Below are positions 17,925 through 26,507 of a stretch of 64,000 nt of DNA, piece by piece. The position numbers were made by a program, and so were the translations under genes. The first letter of the stretch is position 1; each line of letters starts with the position of its first letter. A model generated the notes under the pieces. That model saw nothing but the letters and a program-made list of their open reading frames with translations, searched no databases and had not been told where the DNA came from. The stretch lies in the NCBI RefSeq assembly GCF_035967765.1, contig NZ_JAYWIT010000006.1. The stretch is one strand, 5' to 3'. Source of the DNA: Conexibacter stalactiti. Its GTDB lineage: Bacteria; Actinomycetota; Thermoleophilia; Solirubrobacterales; Solirubrobacteraceae.

Positions 17925-18745
17925 GCCGACTCCTCCCGCGCGGCGGCCTCTGCGGCCGCGCGCGTTCTGACGGTGCCCTGACCGCCGGTGATCGCGCCGA
18001 CGATCTCCTCCGGCGTCGTGTCTGAGGCCTGGTAGACGCCCGCGCGTCTGCCGAGCCGCATCACGAAGATGCGGTCGCAGACTTCGAAGACGTCGGCGAG
18101 GTTGTGGGAGATGATCACGACGCCGAGGCCCTGCTCGCGCAGGCGTCTGACGAGCGCCAGCACCTGGGCGGTCTGGGCGACGCCGAGCGCGGCGGTCGGC
18201 TCGTCGAGCAGGACGACCTTCGCGTCGCCCACCAAGGCGCGGGCGATCGCGATCGACTGCCGCTGACCGCCGGACATCATGCCGACCTCGGCACGAACCG
18301 ACGGGATGTTGATCGAAAAGGTCTTGAGCAGGTCGGCCGAGCGCTTCTCCATCTCCGGCTCATCGAGCTCGCGCACGAGCCCGGCCGGCCCTCTGGAGAC
18401 GACCTCGTTGCCGATGAAGAGGTTGGCGACGACGTCCAGGTTGTCGCACAGCGCGAGGTCCTGGTACACCGTCGCGACGCCGAAGCCGGCGGGATCGTTC
18501 GGTCCGCTGACGTGGCGCTCGCTCCCCTCGAACGAGTAGGAGCCGGTGTCGGGCACGTGGATGCCCGACATGACCTTCACGAGCGTCGACTTGCCGGCGC
18601 CGTTGTCGCCGACGAGGCCGACGACCTCGCCGGCGTGGACGTCGAAGTCCACGCCGGAGAGCGCCTGCACCGCTCCGAAGCTCTTGCTGACGCTTCGCAG
18701 CTCGAGCAAAGGTGTCGATGTGGCGGTTGCTGTCATGTCAGGCAT
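17921..18745 (-). CDS. Sugar ABC transporter ATPase (single-domain)
   Basis: ATP-binding subunit of 274 residues that powers the adjacent permease. Walker A is GDNGAGKST, the Q-loop VYQDLALCD, the signature MSGGQRQSIAIARAL, Walker B VVLLDEPTAA and the switch His in IISHNLADV. Most XylG/RbsA-type ATPases are tandem ~500-residue proteins; this one has only one nucleotide-binding domain, so the importer would use a homodimer (as in the FrcA/GguA-like half-size group). It ends in an Arg/Ala/Glu-rich tail. The gene lies 27 bases after the binding-protein stop and overlaps the permease start by four bases. Confidence 0.92.
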   Translation of the reverse strand: MPDMTATATSTPLLELRSVSKSFGAVQALSGVDFDVHAGEVVGLVGDNGAGKSTLVKVMSGIHVPDTGSYSFEGSERHVSGPNDPAGFGVATVYQDLALCDNLDVVANLFIGNEVVSRGPAGLVRELDEPEMEKRSADLLKTFSINIPSVRAEVGMMSGGQRQSIAIARALVGDAKVVLLDEPTAALGVAQTAQVLALVRRLREQGLGVVIISHNLADVFEVCDRIFVMRLGRRAGVYQASDTTPEEIVGAITGGQGTVRTRAAAEAAAREESA

Positions 18746-18772
18746 CCATTCATCGCTGCGTCTCTCCCGTGC

Positions 18773-19927
18773 CTAGTTGAGTCCGAGTCTTCTGCAGGCG
18801 TCGGCGTAGGCCGAGGTGCAGATCTGGTCAACGGTCCAGAAGCCGTCTCTGACGACCGTGTCTCTGATGTTGTCCGCGGTCACGGAGACCGGGTCGAGGA
18901 TCACCGACGGCACGTCCGTGGTGCCGTTGTTGACCGTCTGGTTGACGAGGTTGCTGTCGGTGTTGCCACCGAGCAGGTCGACGGCGAGCTGGGCGGCGTT
19001 CTCGGCCTCCGGCTTGATCGCCTTGTAGATCGTCATGTACTGGTCGCCGGCGACGATCCGCTGGATGCCGGCGAGCTCGGCGTCCTGGCCGGTGACCGGG
19101 CGCGTCGAGGGGTCGATGCCGTTGCTTCTCATCGCGGCGATCGCGCCGCCGGCGGTGCCGTCGTTGGCGGCGTAGACGCCGACGAAGCCGTCTCTGCCGA
19201 GCGCGGTGATCGCCTGCTCCATCTCCGTCTGCGCTCTGGCGGGCGTCCAGTCCGGCGTGTCGTACTCCTTGCCGACTCTGATGCCCTCCGCCGTGTCGAA
19301 GACGCTGTGCGCGCCTCTCTTGAAGAGCGCGGCGTTCGGGTCGGTCGGCGCGCCGTTGATCATCACGATGTCGCCGCTTCTTCCGTCTTCTCTGAGCTTC
19401 TCGACGAGCGCCGTCGCCTGCAGCTCACCGACTCTCGCGTTGTCGAACGAGATGTAGTAATCGATCTCGGCGTTCTCGATCGCGCGGTCGTAGGCGATCA
19501 CGCCGATGTCGGACTGCTTGGCGCGCGTGGCGATCGCGGCCGCGGCTCTGCCGTCGACCGGGTCGAGCACGAGCACTCTGGCGCCATTGGTGATCGCGGC
19601 GTCAGCCTGCTGCTGCTGCTGGGAGGCGTCCTGCTCCGCGTTGGAGTAGATGACCTCGCAGTCGGGGCAAAGCTCTCTGACCTTCGCCTCGAAGAGAGGA
19701 CGATCCTGCGATTCATAGCGAGCCGTCTGGTTCTCCGGCAGCAGCAGCGCGATCTTGCCGCTGGTGGCGGAGCTGCCTCCGCCGCCCCCGGTGGTCGTGG
19801 TCGCCGCGGCGCCACCGCTGGCGGTCGTACCACTGTCGTCGTCATCGCTGCCGCATGCGGCGAGCGTGCCCACGCTGATGGCCGCCGAAGCGGCGAGAGC
19901 GAGGATGCGAGCGTACCTCTTGTCCAT
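18773..19927 (-). CDS. Sugar-binding lipoprotein of ABC importer (XylF type)
   Basis: Periplasmic-binding-protein-family lipoprotein of 384 residues that captures the sugar outside the membrane. Signal peptide with lipobox LAACG, then an Asp/Ser/Thr/Gly-rich tether. The mature protein starts ISGKIALLLPE-like (KIALLLPENQTARYE) and shows family motifs VLDPVDGRAAAAIA, VIAYDRAIENAEIDYYISFDN and the hinge-region AANDGTAGGAIAAM, as in XylF. The ATG at 19927 follows a strong AGGAGGA ribosome site. Arginine is often AGA. It is the first structural gene after the ROK repressor, 26 bases downstream of it, so all four genes form one operon. The ligand is probably xylose or a related sugar (inference). 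Confidence 0.92.
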   Translation of the reverse strand: MDKRYARILALAASAAISVGTLAACGSDDDDSGTTASGGAAATTTTGGGGGSSATSGKIALLLPENQTARYESQDRPLFEAKVRELCPDCEVIYSNAEQDASQQQQQADAAITNGARVLVLDPVDGRAAAAIATRAKQSDIGVIAYDRAIENAEIDYYISFDNARVGELQATALVEKLREDGRSGDIVMINGAPTDPNAALFKRGAHSVFDTAEGIRVGKEYDTPDWTPARAQTEMEQAITALGRDGFVGVYAANDGTAGGAIAAMRSNGIDPSTRPVTGQDAELAGIQRIVAGDQYMTIYKAIKPEAENAAQLAVDLLGGNTDSNLVNQTVNNGTTDVPSVILDPVSVTADNIRDTVVRDGFWTVDQICTSAYADACRRLGLN

Positions 19928-19953
19928 GCGTTCTGCTCCTCCTGGGTTGGGAT

Positions 19954-21165
19954 CTACCCGGCTTGCTGCTGTACGTCCCTCGGGGGGTGAAGCGCGAATG
20001 CGTCGACGTCCCGCAACACCAAGGCCGCCGCGCCGAGCACCTCGGCGCGGCGCCCCAGGACCCCGGGAACGATCTCGACGTTGCCACCTGCTGCCGGCAC
20101 GGCGTGGCGGGTCACCTCGTCGCGCAGGGGATCGAGCAGCACATCCCCTGCTGCGCTGAGGTCGCCGCCGACGATCACCTTGGCCGGATTCAGCACGTTG
20201 CAAACTTGTGCGACGACGACGCCGATCGCCCGTCCGGCGTCGCCTATGACGCGGCGGGAGGCGCGGTCGCCCTCGCGCGCGTGCGCGATGACCTCTTCGA
20301 TCGTCAGGTCCGACCCGCGCGCGGGGCGCAGCAGCTCGAGGATCTGGCGGGTCGAGGCGACGGTCTCGAGGCAGCCGCGGTTGCCGCAGCGGCAGACCGG
20401 ACCGTGCTCGTCGACCATCGAGTGGCCGAGCTCGCCGGCAATGCCGCCGGAGCCGGTGTAGAGCTGCCCGTTGAGGACCAGGCCGCCGCCGATGCCGCTG
20501 GAGACCTTGATGTAGACGAAGTCGGCGGTGCCGCGGCCGGCGCCCCAGGTCAGCTCGGCGAGCGCGCCGAGGTTGGCGTCGTTCTCGGCCTTGACCGGTA
20601 TGCCGAGCTGACGCGAGACGTCCTGCTCGGGGCGGACGCCGACCCAGCCGGGCAGGATCGCCGAGGAGCCGACCTCGCCGCTGGCGACGTCGATCGGCCC
20701 GGGGACGCCCATGCCGGCGCCGATGATGTCGGTTTGTTCGACGCCCGCCTCTCTCAGCGCCTGCATCGACAGCCGCGCGGCGGCGTCGAACCCTTCCTGG
20801 GCGGACTGCTCGGTCTCCATCGGCCGCTCGAGGTCGGCGAGGACGGTGTGTGCGAGGTCGGAGACGATCACGCGCACGTGGCGCTTGCCGAAGTCGATCC
20901 CGAGCGCGACGCCGGCGGCCCGCTCGAGGCTGAGCAGGACCGGCGGGCGGCCGCCCTGAGGCCCGGCCCCGTCGACCTCTCGCTCCGCGACGAGCCCCTG
21001 CGCTTGCAGGTCAGCGACGAGCGTCGAGACGGTCGAGCGCGACAGACCCGTGCGCCGCGCCAGCTCGGCGCGGCTGACCAGGCCAGCACGGCGCAGCTCG
21101 TCGACGACGAGTCGCCGATTGCGATCGCGCAAGGACGCCAGCGATCCGCTGGGCTCTCTCCTCAT
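19954..21165 (-). CDS. ROK-family transcriptional repressor
   Basis: Sugar-responsive repressor of 403 residues, XylR/NagC type. An N-terminal winged helix-turn-helix (about 20-65: SRAELARRTGLSRSTVSTLV) is followed by a ROK sugar-kinase-like domain. Conserved parts are LGIDFGKRHVRVIVSDL (ATP-site remnant), VPGPID, GSGGIAGELGHSMV and the zinc motif CRCGNRGCLE. It most likely senses the sugar carried by the adjacent importer and controls the operon of which it is the first gene. A TTGACA -35 lies at the right distance for a start of transcription at the ATG, so the mRNA should be leaderless. No separate kinase or isomerase gene for the sugar is seen nearby. Confidence 0.92.
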   Translation of the reverse strand: MRREPSGSLASLRDRNRRLVVDELRRAGLVSRAELARRTGLSRSTVSTLVADLQAQGLVAEREVDGAGPQGGRPPVLLSLERAAGVALGIDFGKRHVRVIVSDLAHTVLADLERPMETEQSAQEGFDAAARLSMQALREAGVEQTDIIGAGMGVPGPIDVASGEVGSSAILPGWVGVRPEQDVSRQLGIPVKAENDANLGALAELTWGAGRGTADFVYIKVSSGIGGGLVLNGQLYTGSGGIAGELGHSMVDEHGPVCRCGNRGCLETVASTRQILELLRPARGSDLTIEEVIAHAREGDRASRRVIGDAGRAIGVVVAQVCNVLNPAKVIVGGDLSAAGDVLLDPLRDEVTRHAVPAAGGNVEIVPGVLGRRAEVLGAAALVLRDVDAFALHPPRDVQQQAG

Positions 21166-21172
21166 GAGAGGG

Positions 21173-21202
21173 ATCTAACCTGGCGCACAGGTGGTTTGTC
21201 AA
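21173..21202 (-). promoter_or_regulatory. Promoter of ROK/sugar ABC operon
   Basis: Minus strand TTGACA (21197-21202), 18-base spacer, TTAGAT (21173-21178), ending seven bases before the ATG at 21165. The -35 is perfect; the -10 is weaker. Predicts a leaderless transcript covering the four-gene operon. Confidence 0.6.
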
Positions 21203-21282
21203 GAGTCAGGCGGAACCTTCATACGACACACACATAGTTCTGCCGGAGGTCGGCGGAGGGAGATGTCGCTGCCAGAACGCAG

Positions 21283-21312
21283 ACGGGGCGGCACCTCGCG
21301 GTGCCGCCCCGT
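21283..21312 (-). terminator. Hairpin terminator of surface unit A
   Basis: Perfect 13-bp stem (ACGGGGCGGCACC) with loop TCGC, 29 bases beyond the stop of the 939-residue protein. Its stem is nearly the same as the terminator at 33395-33424 after the homologous gene, so it looks like part of the duplicated unit. Confidence 0.75.
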
Positions 21313-21341
21313 GTTGCTGCTTGGTAGGTCCGTCGCCGGCG

Positions 21342-24161
21342 TCAGCGCTTGGAGCTCGAGCTTCTTCTCCCTCTCGCTCTTCTCGCTCTGCCGGTTCTTC
21401 TGGTGGCTCTGGTGCTCGCTCTGCCGCACCCCGCCACGCTGATCTTCGGGCTCTGCGTGATTCTCTCGTTGTTCTGCGCGGTGAACGAGAGCGCGGCCGT
21501 GAGGCCTCTTCTCGTCGCTGCCAAGCAGAGGTTTCTCGTCGTGCCGATCGCACCGTCTCTGGGCCCGGAGTTCAGCTGGAGCCGGAACTTCGAGATCGGC
21601 TGGTCGGGGATCGCGTCAAACGTCGTCCGCAGCTTCAGGTCTCTCGTGATCGAGACCTTGCCGACGAGGTCGATGTTGATCTGCCCCTTGAGCCGCACGA
21701 CCAGGTCCGGGAGTCTCCGGGCCGGGTTGTAGACGAAGTACGCCGGCCCTCTGAGCGGATCGCGCAGCAACGGCGTCACCGCCGTGCCGGTGCCGATCAC
21801 CATCGGGCATCTGTCAGCGCGGAACTGCTCGATCGAGCACGCCACTCTGCGGTTGACGACGTCGAGTCGCGCGTTGAGCGTCTTCGGCAGCGTCACGTCG
21901 ACGGCTCTGTTGTTGGCATTGCCTCTCGGCATCGTCAGCGTCACGTCGAGCGGCGTCCGCTTCCCTCTGGTCAGCTTGCCTCTGGCGCCGACCTTTATGG
22001 CCATCTTCGGTCTGAAGTCGAGCGCCGCACAGTTGCCGACCTGGAAGCGCGTGGCGGTGTTGGCCACCGCGCCCTCCAGTGACGCGATCTGCGCCCGGAT
22101 CGACTTCTCGCTGCAATTGGTCGGGCTGAGCATGAAGCCCTGCTTGTCGACCTTCACGTTGATCGAGCGGATCTGCAGCGGCACACCCTCGAGGATCGAG
22201 GGAATGCGATCCGAGACGACCCTCAGCGCGCTGCTGTTGCGATCGACGAAGACCGCCGTCCGCACCACCACCGTGCCGAGGTTGAACGGGCCGGCGACGG
22301 CCGGAACGACGATCGAGAGGCCGAGCGGCGCGCCCTTGTACGGACCCGTGAGATACACGCGCCCGGGAAGGTAGAACGGGTTCGAGCCCGGTCCGGCGGA
22401 GTTGATCGCCGAGCCGATGCGCGACTCCTCGCCGCAGCCGCCGGCGCTGGCGCGCGCATCGTCACACGGGGTGACGGAGGCGAGCACGCCGGTGAGACCG
22501 GCCGGCAGGTCGACCGAGACGTCACGGAAGAACTGATCCGTGTCGCCGCGCGCAACCGTGAGCGAGAACGTCCCCGCAGTCCCAGCGACGGGGTTGAGGA
22601 GACCTGCTCTGAGCGATGGCGCGAAGCCCTTCGCTCTGCACGGTGAGCCGTCCGGGTTCTGATCGATCACGAACTCGCTGCTGACGTTGACGGGAGTGTC
22701 AACGCCCCACGCCGTCATCGACGCCGTGGCCCTCGTGACGCCGCAGATCGAAGGATTCGACAGCGGTGCCCGCGGCCCGCCCTTGAACTGGAAGTGCAGG
22801 TTGGTGAACGGAATCGGCGGATTTCTCAGGAACGTCGTGGTGACCGTTCCCCCTTGCGAGCTGGGAAGCTCCGTCTTGTCCGGCCGCACGACGCCGGGCA
22901 GCTTGATCAGCAGCCCAGGACCGCGCAGCACCATGAACAGCCGGAACGTCTCCTGCGGCAACTGGGCCCCGAGGAAGACCTCGCCCTCCATCGGCTCGGC
23001 CAGCAACGGCGTTCTCACCGTCACGGTGGCGATCTTCGACGCCTCCGGACAAGTCGGTTCGTTGTCCGTCCCGATCGCGATCTCCGCATCGGTACAACTC
23101 TTCAGCCCGTCCGCCGACGACGGCGAGATCCACGTCTCCCGCGGCATCGTCACCGATGCGTCCTTCAGCGGCGGAACTGCGAGCCCGTCCGGGTCGTCGT
23201 TGTACGGGATGTCGATGTCCACCGCGTAACCGGCTGGGACGCTGGCCCGTCGCGAGTCGCTTCTCACCGTGATTCTGGGTTCGAATCTCAGGCGGTCGCA
23301 GCCCTCAATTCTCGCTGCGGGGGTATAGGAGTCCCGCTTCCACACCCCCGGCTGCTCCCACGAGTCCACAGCGATCGTCGCAGTGGACGGCCCGTTGCAC
23401 TCGGTCGGGTTGGTCAGGAACGGTCTGCGATCAACATTTGCAGTACACGGCGGGAAAAACGGGACGATGTTGCCGCCGCACGTGCGCTGAGCATCATGCG
23501 ACGGGTCCGCCGGCACTCCCCACAACGTGAATCTCGTCCGCAGCAGTGGAACGCCCTGCGAGAGACGGTCGATCTTCACCCGCAGGCCGTAGTCGCCAGA
23601 GGTGTTGACTCCTGCGATTACGTGGACCGGAACACCTTGCACCGGCATGGCGAAATCAGCCGTATCGCCTTCCTTAGGGACGACGTTGAAGACGGGTGCG
23701 AATATGTCTCTGAAGACGACTCTGTCGGCAGCGTAGTCTATCGACGCAACTCCCACCTGACTGTCTGGCGGGCAGGTGCCGCGTTCACCGACAAGGTTGC
23801 CAAACTGCTCTCGCGAGCATCGTGCCGTCGCCTCAGGATTACCTATGAAGCCCGGGGGCAGCGTCACATCCAAGTCACGCACATACCCGGAAACCGCCGG
23901 ATCAGGCCCATCGTCCGCTCTCACCTCGAACGTGGTCGTTGCCTGATACGGGTGCGCGCCAGCTTGAGTCTCAGCCGTAATGCCATCCGCCTGCAACGTG
24001 TCGGCGGTAAATCTTCCAGGAACAAGCCCAAACTCGGCGGCGCCCGCGCCGGGCACCGCGACGCCGATCAGCACCAATGTGAGCAGCGTCGAGACCCAGA
24101 GTCCGCTGATGCTCCGCTTGAGCATCAGCGATCGGGCAGAGGATCGATGATCAACGGTCAT
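21342..24161 (-). CDS. Large secreted beta-rich surface protein, copy A
   Basis: Exported protein of 939 residues without a recognised family name. A signal peptide ends near GAGAAEFGLVPG. The rest is beta-rich, with many Cys and Pro, and homologous along its length to the protein at 33475-36333: shared blocks include LWGVPADP, GAPLGLSIVVPAVAGPF, RVACSIEQFRADRCPM and LLRDPLRGPAYFVYNP. The C-terminus is ISVAGCGRAS plus a basic tail of some 23 residues rich in Arg, Ser and Thr in which ten of eleven arginines are AGA. Its start overlaps the upstream propeller gene by 11 bases and has no ribosome site, implying translational coupling. Probably a cell-surface structural protein; the tail may bind wall polymers or guide sorting (inference). 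Confidence 0.85.
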   Translation of the reverse strand: MTVDHRSSARSLMLKRSISGLWVSTLLTLVLIGVAVPGAGAAEFGLVPGRFTADTLQADGITAETQAGAHPYQATTTFEVRADDGPDPAVSGYVRDLDVTLPPGFIGNPEATARCSREQFGNLVGERGTCPPDSQVGVASIDYAADRVVFRDIFAPVFNVVPKEGDTADFAMPVQGVPVHVIAGVNTSGDYGLRVKIDRLSQGVPLLRTRFTLWGVPADPSHDAQRTCGGNIVPFFPPCTANVDRRPFLTNPTECNGPSTATIAVDSWEQPGVWKRDSYTPAARIEGCDRLRFEPRITVRSDSRRASVPAGYAVDIDIPYNDDPDGLAVPPLKDASVTMPRETWISPSSADGLKSCTDAEIAIGTDNEPTCPEASKIATVTVRTPLLAEPMEGEVFLGAQLPQETFRLFMVLRGPGLLIKLPGVVRPDKTELPSSQGGTVTTTFLRNPPIPFTNLHFQFKGGPRAPLSNPSICGVTRATASMTAWGVDTPVNVSSEFVIDQNPDGSPCRAKGFAPSLRAGLLNPVAGTAGTFSLTVARGDTDQFFRDVSVDLPAGLTGVLASVTPCDDARASAGGCGEESRIGSAINSAGPGSNPFYLPGRVYLTGPYKGAPLGLSIVVPAVAGPFNLGTVVVRTAVFVDRNSSALRVVSDRIPSILEGVPLQIRSINVKVDKQGFMLSPTNCSEKSIRAQIASLEGAVANTATRFQVGNCAALDFRPKMAIKVGARGKLTRGKRTPLDVTLTMPRGNANNRAVDVTLPKTLNARLDVVNRRVACSIEQFRADRCPMVIGTGTAVTPLLRDPLRGPAYFVYNPARRLPDLVVRLKGQINIDLVGKVSITRDLKLRTTFDAIPDQPISKFRLQLNSGPRDGAIGTTRNLCLAATRRGLTAALSFTAQNNERITQSPKISVAGCGRASTRATRRTGRARRARGRRSSSSKR

Positions 24162-26361
24162 TTTGAGCCAGCCTCAGTGTGAGCTTCGCCGTTCTCTTGA
24201 TGTTCGAGATCTGTGCGACGACTCTCACGCCAAGCCGTCCGTTCGCGTTGAGCGATCTCCTCGCGGCAGCCGACAACGTGAGCGTCACCGTCGTTGTGAC
24301 TCTTCTAGTGGACGAGATTCGGCGCCGGGCCGACGCGAGCGTTCTCTCGGTGCCTCTCAAGCGCCCGACCGCGCGAACCGAAAGTGAACCTCCGCCGGTT
24401 GTACGAAGCGTCACCGCAAGACGACCGTTTCTGGCTGCCGCCCGCAGCACGTGGTCAGAGGGACGGACGATCGTCAACGAGTGAGTCGGGGTGGGCGCCG
24501 GAGACGCCTCGTCGCCTGACTCCGAGTGGAGCGACTCTGAGGCTGGCTGCTCCGATGCGGGTGGGACCGACGCCGGCCCCTGGCAGGAGTCCCCCGCACA
24601 TCTTGGCACCGGCGGCGCCGTGGGAACGGGAAAGCCGCCGCCGATACGGGCATCGTAGAGATCAAAGTCGCCGCCGTCGATATCCCAAGGCACGAGGCTC
24701 TCAGAAGTCGTGAAGAAGACATCCCGACCGTCGCCTGCCATGCCGACCAAAGAAGCAGTTGAGTTTGAGCGACCGGGACTCACCAGGCGCAGCCGTCCGT
24801 CTCTGAACTCATAGACGTCACGCGTCGCATTGGTATCTTCCGCGACCAACTGATCGAGCGTGTCGAACACAGCCGTTTCACCGTCGTCAGTGATCGGGGC
24901 GTCCTGTCCCTCGCGACCGCCGAAGGATGCGTCCCCCCCATGCATCGATCCCGCTGGTCGCTGTCTCGCGGGATCGCAGGAGAGACACGTCAGAGTCGCA
25001 ATGGAATCATCGTAGAGGTAGACCTGTCTTCCACCGCTGCCCGGGACGCCGCTGAGTGTCGCGTCAGTCGCGAACATCAGATGGCGCCCGTCCGGGGTGA
25101 CCACTGCTGGCCGTGTCGATTCGATGCCAGCCGTCAAAGCTCCAAGTTGAAATCCCGTTTCGTCGGTTGCCACCCATCTAATTCTTCCGTCTACCAGGAC
25201 GTAGAGGTTGTAGCCGCCAAGCATCCCTCTTCCTGGAACGAGTTCGTAATACGAAGCAAAGTAAATATGCGTCCCATCGGCCGAGATCTTCGCGATTCCC
25301 GGCGTTGTTGAATCGGAGTCGAGCAGGAACGTAAGCGTCGCCGTCTCCATGTCATAGCGATACAGTCCCCCGCCGACCGTCGCCTCGTCCGTCAACTGCT
25401 CTACAGAGGTAAAGAAGGCGAGTCTCCCGTCCTCTGACGCACCTTCAAACGTTGCGGACTGCGTGCCGTTCGGATCGGGTACGCCGCGCTGAGATCTTGA
25501 GATGTGCACCGTCGCGCCGGTTACGACGTTCCGTGCGTACACCTGCTTAGGGCTCGTGCAAGCCGGGTCCCCACTCGAGAGGTCGCTGGGAGTCTCGAAG
25601 AATACCGTGAGACCATCAGCCGAGATGGCGTTGCGTTCGGAGCGGCTTCCGCTCTGCGAGCCACACACGTCGAGCACGCCGCCGCCTGCCATTTGATTGA
25701 GCAGAGTCGTCGTGCCCTCTCGGCGAAGATAGAGGTCGCCGCCCGCGATACGAGCCGCGTCTTCTGGAACTAAGTGACTTCTGGATCTAAAGAGTATCGC
25801 GCTACCGTCTCGGGATATCCCGCTGAAGTCAGTCGCCTCACTCGGTCGCTCGGCCCCATCGCCACGAGCAACCAGCTCCGGCGTCCCGTAACCATCTGTC
25901 ACATACACGTCTTGAGCGTCGTTGACGTCGAATGGATCAAAAGCGTCGCGGGTTGCGAGCACACCCACGCGAAGGTCCGACGACGCCGCCGTCCACGTCG
26001 CTTTGAAACCAGTGAGAGCGTCGGGACTCGAAGTCACAGGGAGCGGCGAGACAGGCTCGGTTCTCCAGCCATCCTCACCGCGATGTGCACGGTAGGAGTT
26101 TGGCAGGCCGCTCGGCGCGCTCGCGAAGCTTCCCCAGCTTCCGAAGGTCGCGACCTCGCCACTATGAGCGGCGGCCACGAGCCCTACCTCGACTGCTGCA
26201 CGATACGTCACCTGCTGCCCCCCCTTGTCGGGAGGACTCACGAGTTCAAATGGGCGCGCAGGCGGGTCAGCCATCGCCGGGTTGGCGGCCCAGAGTGCCC
26301 CGCCGACGGCGACGGCGAGGCACGCTCGCAGCACCGAGGGCGGGAGTCCATGTCGGGTCAC
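24151..26361 (-). CDS. Secreted propeller-type (PD40/TolB-like) protein, copy A
   Basis: Exported protein of 736 residues. A signal peptide ends at ANPAMA. Repeats of about 50 residues carry a shared pattern of Asp-Gly followed by a phenylalanine-rich strand (SADGLTVFFETPSDL, SEDGRLAFFTSVEQL, SADGTHIYFASYYEL, TPDGRHLMFATDATL), typical of PD40/TolB-like beta-propellers. After it come the motif CAGDSCQG, a Pro/Ser/Glu linker and an Arg-rich beta domain. The GTG start has an AGGAGG site buried in an 11-bp inverted repeat. It is the first gene of a coupled pair with 21342-24161. Its G+C is visibly lower than average and it resembles the second half of 36330-39857, but lacks that protein's N-terminal NHL part. 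Confidence 0.82.
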   Translation of the reverse strand: MTRHGLPPSVLRACLAVAVGGALWAANPAMADPPARPFELVSPPDKGGQQVTYRAAVEVGLVAAAHSGEVATFGSWGSFASAPSGLPNSYRAHRGEDGWRTEPVSPLPVTSSPDALTGFKATWTAASSDLRVGVLATRDAFDPFDVNDAQDVYVTDGYGTPELVARGDGAERPSEATDFSGISRDGSAILFRSRSHLVPEDAARIAGGDLYLRREGTTTLLNQMAGGGVLDVCGSQSGSRSERNAISADGLTVFFETPSDLSSGDPACTSPKQVYARNVVTGATVHISRSQRGVPDPNGTQSATFEGASEDGRLAFFTSVEQLTDEATVGGGLYRYDMETATLTFLLDSDSTTPGIAKISADGTHIYFASYYELVPGRGMLGGYNLYVLVDGRIRWVATDETGFQLGALTAGIESTRPAVVTPDGRHLMFATDATLSGVPGSGGRQVYLYDDSIATLTCLSCDPARQRPAGSMHGGDASFGGREGQDAPITDDGETAVFDTLDQLVAEDTNATRDVYEFRDGRLRLVSPGRSNSTASLVGMAGDGRDVFFTTSESLVPWDIDGGDFDLYDARIGGGFPVPTAPPVPRCAGDSCQGPASVPPASEQPASESLHSESGDEASPAPTPTHSLTIVRPSDHVLRAAARNGRLAVTLRTTGGGSLSVRAVGRLRGTERTLASARRRISSTRRVTTTVTLTLSAAARRSLNANGRLGVRVVAQISNIKRTAKLTLRLAQNDR

Positions 26362-26366
26362 TTCTC

Positions 26367-26400
26367 CTCCTCTATAGCTCCATCAGTCACTATAGAGGAG
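26367..26400 (-). promoter_or_regulatory. Inverted repeat enclosing the ribosome site of the propeller gene
   Basis: A perfect 11-bp inverted repeat, arms 26367-26377 and 26390-26400 with a 12-base loop. On the minus-strand mRNA one arm ends in GAGGAG, the Shine-Dalgarno of the GTG at 26361. It could be an RNA hairpin hiding the ribosome site, or a DNA operator. The A+T-rich CTATAG in the arm is unusual for this genome. Confidence 0.55.
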
Positions 26401-26432
26401 CGTGGGGCGTCGCGAGCCAGTTACCGCACCGT

Positions 26433-26470
26433 GCGCGCGGTCTCGGCTTCGAACCACCGAGACCGCGCGC
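26433..26470 (-). terminator. Hairpin terminator of small secreted protein gene
   Basis: Perfect 14-bp stem (26433-26446 with 26457-26470) and a 10-base loop, located 38 bases after the stop of the gene 26508-27281. No U-run follows. It separates that gene from the propeller gene. Confidence 0.6.
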
Positions 26471-26507
26471 GCCCTCAGCTCCGCGCGCGAAGCCTGTCAG
26501 TCCTTCC

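Noticed and set aside
18104..19990. A 628-residue plus-strand frame over the sugar importer genes
   Set aside because: Antisense to the binding protein and ATPase, both with intact motifs.
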